Below are positions 1 through 6,751 of a stretch of DNA of 7,124 nucleotides, piece after piece. The notes beneath the pieces are model-generated. The model was not told where the DNA came from and did no database searches. It worked only from the letters and a program-made list of their open reading frames with translations. The first letter of the stretch is position 1, and the number at the start of each line of letters is the position of its first letter. Source of the DNA: JAISFI01 sp031552425 (GTDB lineage: Bacteria > Bacteroidota > Bacteroidia > Bacteroidales > Azobacteroidaceae); the NCBI GenBank assembly GCA_031552425.1, contig JAVBMM010000156.1, forward strand, positions 1-7,124, given 5' to 3'. The position numbers and the translations under genes are program-made.

Positions 1-46
1 CAAGTAAAAAAATAATTTATATTTTTCATTCTTATTTCGTGTACTA

Positions 47-2269
47 TTAAAATTTTCCTGAATCTGTTTCAAACGAATATAATACTTCGTCTAAAATAAT
101 CGGAATATCTTTAGCTGCAATCCCCGCTTCCAATAGTTCCGGAATGTCATCAGAGAATATTTTTATAAATTTTTCCTCGGAACCTTGTGGAGAAGAAATT
201 GCAGATTTGTATAATTCTATGGCTTTTTGAGTGTTTTTTGTAGCTAATAAAGCATGTCCATAGTTGATGAGATCTGATATTTCAGGATTATTATCCATAA
301 TTTTTTCATAGTAACGGATAGATTGTTCGAATTTACCGGTCAAAAAGGAGCACCATGCAATCGGCCTCCAAGATTTTGATCCGTTGGTGTTGATGTATTC
401 TACTTTAAAATAGATATTTAATGCCTCCTGATATTTTTTAAGTTCCAAATAACAATGCCCGATATTTAAAAGGACTGACAAATTGTCCGGATTTGTTGTT
501 TCAACTTTTTGGTAATACGACAATGCTTTTTCCGGTTTTTTGGATAAACGGTAACATGCAGCAATCTTTTTTAATGTCCAAGAGTTGTGGGGATCAATAA
601 GTTCTGATTTTAAATATGCATCCAAGGCTTCTTGTATATTTCCGGAAATTTGTTCACAATAGCCTATTTTTTGGTACAATACGGCATTTGTCTTTTCTGT
701 TACAATCAGTTGCTTGAAAATATCTTTTGCTTCTGTCGATTGGTTTTTACTGAAATAATATTCTCCGATGGCTAGTAAATTATTTTTATCAGAAATGATT
801 TTTCCGATACTTTCTGTTTTGTGAAAGGTCAACGGAGTGTTAAAAATATCTTCAAAATCCTTTTTTCGAGGATGCACCTTATAGAAGCGGTATAAATCGT
901 GTATGTATTGATTAGCAATGGCTTCCTGTTGTTTAGCTTTAGGATTAAGATTATTTTCTTTTTCCATACCAATCATTTCCGCCATTTCGGAAGACATACG
1001 AGAAGTCATCATTTTCCGATAGGATTCGGGCATTTGCGAAATACTGAAACAAAGAGAATATTTGTCTGAGTTACAAATATATTTCACTTCAGATAAAATG
1101 GATCCGATTTCCTCGAAATTGATACTTGTGTCTTTTCTCAAAGATGTATGTGCAGGAGTAAAAGGAAGGAACCAATTGCTTATTTCGTTGAAAAAAGGAA
1201 ATGTTTTTAGATTAGCAAAAGAAGAATGCATCACATCCGCACCCTCCATTTGTAATTCCGTTATTTTTTGTAATTTATCTGTCAACCCGCTTTCATCAAA
1301 TAAATTCTGCCATTCCGGGTTTTTTCCATCTAAATCATCCGTTAATTCGGATAAATTAAGTTTTTCTCCTAATTTAGGACTTATTTTCATCATTTCAGGA
1401 ATCACTTCTTCCGTGATTTGTTTGGTGATTTTTTCTGTCTCCTTTGATAAAATAAATTGCAGAATAATCATGTTGATATTTTGTACAAATGATGGATTTT
1501 CAGCTAAGTGATTTATTCTGTCTGCTATAGCAGGATAGAGGTATAAACGTTTATCGTACTGATACAATATAAGTAAAATTCCAATCAGAGCTCGTTGCCT
1601 GATTTCTTCGCTTTCATGTTCGTAAGCATCGAATAGCAATAGTAGTTTTTCAATTCGGAAAAATTCTTTTAAGCTGATAGTCAATGCAGAAATTACTAAA
1701 CATTGTACTTGTACAGGAATTAATTTGTTGAATAATAATTCCTTTAAGATACCTGTTTCTTCTTCATTAAGTGTATCGCTTAGCCAGATTTTTTTGAATA
1801 ATTGTGCCGATAAATCTTCAGATTGTTTTTCTAGGTCAAGATTTATATTGGAAGAATGGCTGTCTTCCAGTAAGTCATTCAAAGATATTTTGGTGAGAAT
1901 ATCTTCTATCGCATCACACAATTGTTTGTAATTAGGAAGATGTTTATATTCAAGGTTTTGCCGATTTTGAAAATAATGCCTGGAGCTATATTTTTCATTG
2001 AGAAGCAAAGAAACTTTATCATTTAATTCGTAAACTGATTGTAACAGATTGTTGTATATCTTGTTTCTTTCAGGATCTTCAACACCGTTGAGCATGTATT
2101 GAAGCATATATTTATAAGTGGTTTTTAATTGCTCTAATTGTTCTTTTAAATCCCATGCACCTAATATGTCAATGAGTGAAACAATGGCATCAAAAGCATT
2201 TTTTAATTCCTTTTTTACCAAAAAGGTCGCAATATTGTCAGTTTTTTGTCGGATTTCCTGGGGTGTCAT
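47..2269 (-). CDS. TPR-repeat protein with helical, HEAT-like N-terminal half, cytoplasmic
   Basis: The specific role is unknown; a protein-interaction scaffold is the family-level expectation. With the ATG at 2269 the product is 740 residues. The C-terminal third (about residues 495-700) holds around six tetratricopeptide repeats, with the usual alternation of a Tyr/Gly-x-Cys-Tyr helix and an 'EAL..Y.K' helix, for example GYCEQISGNIQEALDAYLKS and GHCYLELKKYQEALNIYFKV. The N-terminal half is helical; residues about 181-243 resemble HEAT-type helices. Between them lies a distinctive aromatic stretch (about 357-374, FPFFNEISNWFLPF). There is no signal peptide or membrane segment, so it is probably cytosolic. 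An in-frame ATG at 2326 would add 19 residues, but the best promoter match (2298-2328) overlaps that extension and would start RNA downstream of 2326, so 2269 is preferred. It is divergent from the 2456-5491 operon and may be functionally unrelated to it. TPR assignment is firm; function is not recognised. Confidence 0.88.
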   Translation of the reverse strand: MTPQEIRQKTDNIATFLVKKELKNAFDAIVSLIDILGAWDLKEQLEQLKTTYKYMLQYMLNGVEDPERNKIYNNLLQSVYELNDKVSLLLNEKYSSRHYFQNRQNLEYKHLPNYKQLCDAIEDILTKISLNDLLEDSHSSNINLDLEKQSEDLSAQLFKKIWLSDTLNEEETGILKELLFNKLIPVQVQCLVISALTISLKEFFRIEKLLLLFDAYEHESEEIRQRALIGILLILYQYDKRLYLYPAIADRINHLAENPSFVQNINMIILQFILSKETEKITKQITEEVIPEMMKISPKLGEKLNLSELTDDLDGKNPEWQNLFDESGLTDKLQKITELQMEGADVMHSSFANLKTFPFFNEISNWFLPFTPAHTSLRKDTSINFEEIGSILSEVKYICNSDKYSLCFSISQMPESYRKMMTSRMSSEMAEMIGMEKENNLNPKAKQQEAIANQYIHDLYRFYKVHPRKKDFEDIFNTPLTFHKTESIGKIISDKNNLLAIGEYYFSKNQSTEAKDIFKQLIVTEKTNAVLYQKIGYCEQISGNIQEALDAYLKSELIDPHNSWTLKKIAACYRLSKKPEKALSYYQKVETTNPDNLSVLLNIGHCYLELKKYQEALNIYFKVEYINTNGSKSWRPIAWCSFLTGKFEQSIRYYEKIMDNNPEISDLINYGHALLATKNTQKAIELYKSAISSPQGSEEKFIKIFSDDIPELLEAGIAAKDIPIILDEVLYSFETDSGKF

Positions 2270-2297
2270 CAGATATTTTTTTATAACATGGTTTACA

Positions 2298-2328
2298 CAA
2301 ATATTATACCGAAACTTATTCCTCACAA
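2298..2328 (-). promoter_or_regulatory. Predicted Bacteroidota promoter for the TPR gene
   Basis: Read on the minus strand, TTG (2328-2326) is followed after 20 bases by AATATTTG (2305-2298). This matches the Bacteroidota consensus of a -33 TTG and a -7 TAnnTTTG, with one mismatch at the first T of the -7 box. Transcription would begin near 2291, giving a leader of roughly 20 bases to the ATG at 2269. It would exclude the upstream ATG at 2326. In AT-rich DNA such matches also occur by chance. Confidence 0.4.
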
Positions 2329-2397
2329 TAATGTGGTAAGTATGCAGATTTTAAATCATAAAGATAGGTTTTGATAATAAAACAACGCTTTTGTGAC

Positions 2398-2427
2398 TTG
2401 TGTTTATGTTTTTTTGATCTAAATTCG
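2398..2427 (+). promoter_or_regulatory. Predicted Bacteroidota promoter for the GH18-like/NagB-PIG-L operon
   Basis: TTG at 2398-2400 is followed after 19 bases by TAAATTCG (2420-2427), one mismatch from the -7 consensus TAnnTTTG. Transcription would begin around 2434, leaving a leader of about 20 bases before the ATG at 2456. About 70 bases separate the two divergent -33 elements, enough for a regulator site, but I find no convincing operator there. Confidence 0.4.
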
Positions 2428-2455
2428 GCCAATATTTATTAAATAATTATCAACC

Positions 2456-3481
2456 ATGAAAAATGCTATTGGTCTTATTCTTCTTGTTTGTTTGTATTTA
2501 GTTCCTTGTAAAGCTCAAAAAAGTGATTGGGAAAAGGTAGCTGATTTGACCCCTACGATGTTGTCTAGGGCTGCTGAATTTAAGAAAGCTGTAAAAACAG
2601 ATGGTTCTTATAAAAGTGCTGTATATGTTTACGAGCATCGCTCAATAACATATTATTTAGATGCTCCTGAAAAATTGGCGGCCAGGCTTAAAACGGCTGG
2701 ATTTACCGATGTTTTTTTAAGTTGTTACAAAGCGCTTCAGGGAGATGCTAATCTTTTGAAGTGGCAGAAGAGTTTTATTGCAAAAGCTCATCAGTATGGA
2801 ATGCAAGTATATGCTTTGCGATTGAGTAGCCCTTCGTTATTTGTTGATGATGAAAAGATATATAGAGAATGTAAGTTAGTCCTTGATTATAATGCTTCTG
2901 TGAAAAAAGAAGAGCGCTTTGATGGAGTTTCTGCTGATTTGGAACCTCATACGATGAAGGAAAAATCTACCCAAAGGCCTGGTAAATTGAAGTTAATCTG
3001 GAGTAAACAAAATTTTGGAATGGGCAAGGATAACGATCTTTTGTTGAAACGTACAATAGAGGTGATGAAGATCGCCCAAAAAGAATTAGCTCCTCTGAAA
3101 TTTAATGAAGCGATTAGTGCCTTTTTTCAGCCGAAAGTGAATGAAGGTTTGTTGAAATATGGCGGAACGGATGAGTTTTTACAATATTGTGATGAAGTGA
3201 TTGCGATGACTTATAATTCTAAAATGACCCGTATATGGGAGATGGCAGAACCTCTCCTGATAGGAGCGAAAGATAAACCTCAGAGTGTAGGTATTTGTGT
3301 TAAAACCAGTTTGGGAACAACCGGAGATGATGATGCTCCTACCTCTTTGCAGCCACAAGGTTGGGATAGCATGATTGAAACAATTAATTTTTTAATGAAA
3401 AAAGGAGCCGAATATAAAACTTTTAAGGGAGTAGACGTGTTTGAATTTCAAGGGTTTGAGATCATGTGGAAAGGAGTATGA
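2456..3481 (+). CDS. Exported TIM-barrel glycoside hydrolase-like protein, GH18-like motif
   Basis: Probable secreted or periplasmic carbohydrate-active protein of 341 residues. Residues 1-20 form a signal peptide: MKN, a hydrophobic core (AIGLILLVCLYLV), then PCKA before QK. 'KA|Q' looks like signal peptidase I cleavage; Pro before Cys18 argues against a lipobox. The mature part reads as a single alpha/beta barrel: strands at 'FTDVFLSCY' (83-91) and 'GMQVYALRL' (115-123), then FDGVSADLEPH (155-165). That motif resembles the GH18 signature DGxDxDxE: Asp156, Asp161 and the putative catalytic acid Glu163 are present, while the first Asp of the DxDxE triad is Ser159. 'EVIAMTYNS' (247-255) resembles the GH18 Met-x-Tyr-Asp strand, and 'VFEFQGFEIMW' (328-338) could be the last strand. 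Chitinase-like action on amino-sugar glycans is inferred from these motifs alone; it could instead be an uncharacterised barrel family. The downstream NagB-like/PIG-L gene begins 30 bases after its stop, so they are probably co-transcribed. The leader has no Shine-Dalgarno sequence. Confidence 0.8.
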   Translation: MKNAIGLILLVCLYLVPCKAQKSDWEKVADLTPTMLSRAAEFKKAVKTDGSYKSAVYVYEHRSITYYLDAPEKLAARLKTAGFTDVFLSCYKALQGDANLLKWQKSFIAKAHQYGMQVYALRLSSPSLFVDDEKIYRECKLVLDYNASVKKEERFDGVSADLEPHTMKEKSTQRPGKLKLIWSKQNFGMGKDNDLLLKRTIEVMKIAQKELAPLKFNEAISAFFQPKVNEGLLKYGGTDEFLQYCDEVIAMTYNSKMTRIWEMAEPLLIGAKDKPQSVGICVKTSLGTTGDDDAPTSLQPQGWDSMIETINFLMKKGAEYKTFKGVDVFEFQGFEIMWKGV

Positions 3482-3511
3482 TAAGTTAATGTTTAAAAAC
3501 CAAAGAAATTT

Positions 3512-5491
3512 ATGAATCCCAATTTGAGCTCACAAATCACGCTTGACAGGGTTTCTCAACGTTATTACAAACCGGTAGATGCTTTTGAAAGATCAGCCTT
3601 AACAAGGTATGAGAAGATTCCTACGGAAATATACGAATCGGTTAATCGGGCTTCTTTGGATATTGCCAGAGAAATTGCGGATGAGATAAAAAGAAAGCAG
3701 TCTGAGGGCAAGTTTTTTGTACTGGCTTTGCCTGGAGGACGTTCTCCTCAGACTGTTTATAAAGAGTTGGTGAAAATCCATAAAGAAGAAAAACTGAGTT
3801 TTAGAAATGTCACCATATTTAATATTTTTGAGTATTATCCTGTTGTAAATGAACAAAATTCTAATTTGCAATTTTTGAAAGATCAGCTGTTAAACTATAC
3901 AGACATTGATTTTCAAAATGTTTTCTCTCCGGATGCTTCTATCGACAAAAAAGATATTTACGAATTTTGTCGTTTGTATGAACAACGGATACAGGATTTT
4001 GGCGGTATTGATTTTGTTCTGTTAGGAATAGGAAATCAAGGAAATATAGGATTTAATGAACCGGGTTCTAATATCAATTCTTCTACTCGTCTGATTTTAT
4101 TGAATGGAGATTCCCGTAAGGAAACGGCTAAATCTTTTGCATCACAGGAAAGTGTTCCGGTGAGTGCTATTACCATGGGAGTATCTACCATTTTGAAAGC
4201 GAAAAAAATCGTATTGTTGGCTTGGGGAGAAGATAAAGCAAAAATTATCAAGCAGGCAATAGAAGAAAAGATATCAGATACTATTCCTGCTTCGTATTTA
4301 CAAACTCATGAGAATGCTCGCGTAGTGATTGATATTTCAGCTGCATTTGAATTAGTGAGAATCTCAACTCCCTGGTTGGTAAATTCTTGCGATTGGGATG
4401 ATAAAATGATTCGGCGGGCTATTGTTTGGCTATGCATGAAGACCCAAAAACCAATATTGAAGCTGACAAATAAAGATTACAGCGAAAATGGTTTGAACGA
4501 ATTATTATTGTTATATCAATCAGCTTATATTCTCAATATTAAGATTTTCAATGATTTACAACATACCATTACTGGTTGGCCGGGAGGAAAACCGCACGCA
4601 GATGATTCTTTTCGCCCGGAGCGGGCAACTCCTTATCCTAAACGGGTAATTGTTTTCAGTCCTCATCCTGATGATGATGTAATTTCTATGGGTGGAACAC
4701 TGAGGCGTTTAGTAGACCAGAAGCATGATGTACATGTTGCATACGAAGTTTCTGGAAATATTGCAGTGGGAGATGATGAAGCCGTTCGTTTTTTGGCTTT
4801 TTTAAATAGTATGACTCGTAAATTTGATCCGGAGAATAAACCTATCACTGATTTTTACAATCGATCGATTGAATTTTTATCGCAGAAGAAGAAAGAAGGA
4901 GATTCGGATACTTCTGATGTGTTGTTTCTTAAAGGAAGAATTCGTAGGGGAGAGGCTCGCATGGCTTGCCGTTATGTAGGAGTAGAGCCAGATCATATAC
5001 ATTTTTTGGATTTGCCTTTTTATGAGACGGGAAAAATTAAGAAGGGTAATTTGAGTATGGCAGATGTAGAAATTGTCATACAACTGTTACAAAAAATAAA
5101 ACCTCATCAAATTTTTGTTGCCGGAGATTTGAGAGATCCTCATGGAACACATAAAGTTTGTTTAGATGCCGTATTAGCTGCCTTAGATGAACTGAAAAAT
5201 GAAAAGTGGATGAAGGACTGCCGCATTTGGATGTATCGTGGAGCATGGCAAGAATGGGAGATAGATCATATAGAAATGGCAGTTCCTATCAGTCCTGAAG
5301 AGCTTCGTCAAAAAAGGAATGCAATATTAAAACATCAATCACAAATGGAAAGCGCTCCGTTTTTAGGAAATGATGAACGTTTGTTTTGGCAACGTGCGGA
5401 AGATCGTAATAAGGCTACTGCTGATTTATACAATAGTTTAGGATTGGCTTCATACGAAGCCATAGAAGCTTTTGTAGAATATAAATTTTAA
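3512..5491 (+). CDS. NagB-like (degenerate) / PIG-L (LmbE) deacetylase fusion protein
   Basis: Cytosolic two-domain protein, 659 residues, no signal peptide; probably a zinc-dependent N-deacetylase with a sugar-phosphate-binding partner domain. Residues about 35-285 align with glucosamine-6-phosphate deaminase NagB: 'FVLALPGGRSPQTVYKEL' (phosphate loop, from 69), NIFEYYP (104-110), GIGNQGNIGFNEPGS (172-186) and the Lys242 region. Compared with E. coli NagB, catalytic Asp72 (NMDEY) is Phe106, Asp141 (GNDGH) is Gln176 and His143 is Asn178; Glu148 is kept as Glu183. Deaminase activity is therefore unlikely. A conserved-looking linker follows (about 290-375, including HTITGWPGGKP). Residues about 378-605 are a PIG-L/LmbE domain with SPHPDDDV (383-390) and DPHGTH (542-547). 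By family knowledge the zinc ligands would be His385, Asp388 and His547, with Asp387 as general base, so this domain looks active. It resembles Bacteroides proteins annotated as 'glucosamine-6-phosphate deaminase-like' (about 663 residues). It follows the GH18-like gene by 30 bases; the leader 'CAAAGAAATTT' before the ATG is A-rich, as usual in this phylum. Substrate unknown. Confidence 0.93.
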   Translation: MNPNLSSQITLDRVSQRYYKPVDAFERSALTRYEKIPTEIYESVNRASLDIAREIADEIKRKQSEGKFFVLALPGGRSPQTVYKELVKIHKEEKLSFRNVTIFNIFEYYPVVNEQNSNLQFLKDQLLNYTDIDFQNVFSPDASIDKKDIYEFCRLYEQRIQDFGGIDFVLLGIGNQGNIGFNEPGSNINSSTRLILLNGDSRKETAKSFASQESVPVSAITMGVSTILKAKKIVLLAWGEDKAKIIKQAIEEKISDTIPASYLQTHENARVVIDISAAFELVRISTPWLVNSCDWDDKMIRRAIVWLCMKTQKPILKLTNKDYSENGLNELLLLYQSAYILNIKIFNDLQHTITGWPGGKPHADDSFRPERATPYPKRVIVFSPHPDDDVISMGGTLRRLVDQKHDVHVAYEVSGNIAVGDDEAVRFLAFLNSMTRKFDPENKPITDFYNRSIEFLSQKKKEGDSDTSDVLFLKGRIRRGEARMACRYVGVEPDHIHFLDLPFYETGKIKKGNLSMADVEIVIQLLQKIKPHQIFVAGDLRDPHGTHKVCLDAVLAALDELKNEKWMKDCRIWMYRGAWQEWEIDHIEMAVPISPEELRQKRNAILKHQSQMESAPFLGNDERLFWQRAEDRNKATADLYNSLGLASYEAIEAFVEYKF

Positions 5492-5529
5492 TGCCCCAAA
5501 TCTTTCTGTTTAGGAGATTTGAGGCATTA
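5489..5529. terminator. Long hairpin between convergent genes, possible bidirectional terminator
   Basis: The arms 5489-5503 (TAATGCCCCAAATCT) and 5515-5529 (AGATTTGAGGCATTA) pair at 14 of 15 positions, with one C/A mismatch at 5496/5522, around an 11-base loop that two T/G wobbles could shorten to 7. The left arm begins on the TAA stop codon of the NagB-like/PIG-L gene. Because it lies between convergent genes it could end transcription from both. No run of U follows the hairpin on either strand, so it may act as an RNA 3'-end stabiliser rather than a classical intrinsic terminator. The remaining sequence to 5600 holds only a short AATTCG/CGAATT inverted repeat (5562-5582). Confidence 0.6.
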
Positions 5530-5600
5530 AAGAGTTATAATCAGAAACTTAAAGTTTATTAAATTCGTCGATTCTTCGAATTCAAACTTCTCACTTCTTT

Positions 5601-6713
5601 TTATTTCAATTTAGCTATTTCGGATGCAGCTAATAAGAAAGCACCGGTTCCATATACTTCCCAAGTGTCTGCACTAAAGTTAGTTTGAGGATCTCCTCCA
5701 ACCGGTTGTACCCAACCTACACAGCCATCTTCTTTTACACAATTAACCAGATCTATCCAGCATTTCTTCACACCTGGAAGGTATGTTTTTTTGTCTAACA
5801 AGCCATTGTTGATTCCCCAAGCTAATCCGTAACAAATAAATCCGGAGGCACTCACTTCTCCGTGGGGATTTAAATCAGGGTTCAATAAACTGGTCCTCCA
5901 CATTCCATCAGCTGGTTGTAACGAAATAAGTCTTGCAGACATTTCTTTGAACATTGTTTCGTAGAAGGGACGATTTTTATAATCGGCAGGAAGTTCTTGT
6001 AATACTCTTGCCAAACCGGCCAATACCCATCCATTACCACGTCCCCAGAATATTTTCTTTCCGTTAGATTCGTATATATCAGCAGTATCATTTTTAATGA
6101 CATACCTGATGTCACGAAAGAATAAATGTTCATTTTTGTCATATAACAAATCATAACATTCTTTGAAATTTCTGTCGTTGTATTCAAGATATTCCGGATT
6201 ATTAAGAGTTACTCCGAATTTAGCAAGCGTAGGGGGTTCCATAAACAAGGCATCGCACCACCACCATTTTTGTACTCTCATTCCTTTAGGTTCATAAACC
6301 CAATCCATGAATTTTCTGAGAGTATCAATAGTCGGTTGGATCATTTCTTGTTTCTTTTCGATCCGGTATAAATCCATATAAGTTTGGCTGATAGCAACAT
6401 CATTACATCTATCGAACCTATTTTGGTGGCAAGGGCTCCAGTTTACGCTATTACCCATTTCCAATAAGTCTTGATAAATTTCTTTTGATTGAGTGGTTTC
6501 CCATGCGGCAAAAACACCTGCGTAAAGAGCTCCATTGTGCCAATAACATGTATTGTGTTTAGGATTCTTTAATTGCCAATCGGTAACTTTTATCATCAAA
6601 GATTTAATGTATTCCGGTTTGAATTTTTCTGCATCTTTATTGGATGACATACATCCCAAAAATATGCAACTTAACAATAAATAAAAAAATGTTTTTTTCA
6701 TGTTCTTAATCAT
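5601..6713 (-). CDS. GH105-family unsaturated uronyl (rhamnogalacturonyl) hydrolase, lipoprotein
   Basis: Predicted to remove the unsaturated uronic acid left at the non-reducing end of oligosaccharides by polysaccharide lyases, by hydrating its double bond (GH105, YteR-like, PF07470). The 370-residue length fits an (alpha/alpha)6 barrel. Diagnostic segments are YWHNGALYAGVFAAW (57-71), WWCDALFMEPPTLAKFG (151-167) and FWGRGNGWVLAGLARVL (222-238), then GMWRTSLLNPD (270-280), SASGFICYGLAWG (288-300) and the C-terminal DTWEVYGTGAFLLAASE. Asp154 sits where the YteR catalytic Asp143 lies. The N-terminus is a lipoprotein signal ending FLG-Cys21, with SNKDAEK after the Cys, an acidic/lysine patch that may favour surface export in Bacteroidota. 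An alternative ATG at 6701 (MKKTFF...) has AAGAA just upstream and is equally plausible. The upstream URO-D-family gene ends 38 bases before the 6713 ATG, so the two probably form an operon. Substrate (pectin/rhamnogalacturonan versus another lyase product) cannot be fixed. Confidence 0.92.
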   Translation of the reverse strand: MIKNMKKTFFYLLLSCIFLGCMSSNKDAEKFKPEYIKSLMIKVTDWQLKNPKHNTCYWHNGALYAGVFAAWETTQSKEIYQDLLEMGNSVNWSPCHQNRFDRCNDVAISQTYMDLYRIEKKQEMIQPTIDTLRKFMDWVYEPKGMRVQKWWWCDALFMEPPTLAKFGVTLNNPEYLEYNDRNFKECYDLLYDKNEHLFFRDIRYVIKNDTADIYESNGKKIFWGRGNGWVLAGLARVLQELPADYKNRPFYETMFKEMSARLISLQPADGMWRTSLLNPDLNPHGEVSASGFICYGLAWGINNGLLDKKTYLPGVKKCWIDLVNCVKEDGCVGWVQPVGGDPQTNFSADTWEVYGTGAFLLAASEIAKLK

Positions 6714-6751
6714 TTTAGAAAGTTGATAATTATTTTAATAAGGTATTCTAT

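Noticed and set aside
1..46. A-run at 6-13 downstream of the TPR gene, which reads as a U-run on the minus strand and might be a terminator
   Set aside because: I find no stable hairpin upstream of it within the window, so a terminator call is not supported.
1062..1511. 149-codon open frame on the plus strand inside the TPR gene
   Set aside because: It is antisense to the well-supported TPR coding region, has no recognisable domain, and its composition is that of a complementary-strand shadow.
2326..2326. Upstream ATG adding 19 residues to the TPR protein
   Set aside because: The best promoter match lies within this extension, and the 2269 start gives a cleaner hydrophilic N-terminus (MTPQEIRQKTD).
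2347..2357. Small inverted repeat GATTT-T-AAATC in the divergent intergenic region, a possible operator
   Set aside because: Five-base A/T-rich arms are expected by chance here, and the site lies outside both predicted promoters.
3470..3489. Shine-Dalgarno-like AAAGGAG followed by ATG ATA AGT TAA, a possible three-codon leader peptide between the two operon genes
   Set aside because: The purine run encodes the last residues (Lys-Gly-Val) of the GH18-like protein, and Shine-Dalgarno motifs are rarely used in this phylum. It is most likely coincidental.
5882..6187. 101-codon open frame on the minus strand inside the GH105 gene
   Set aside because: It overlaps the GH105 frame on the same strand, which carries conserved family motifs throughout this stretch.
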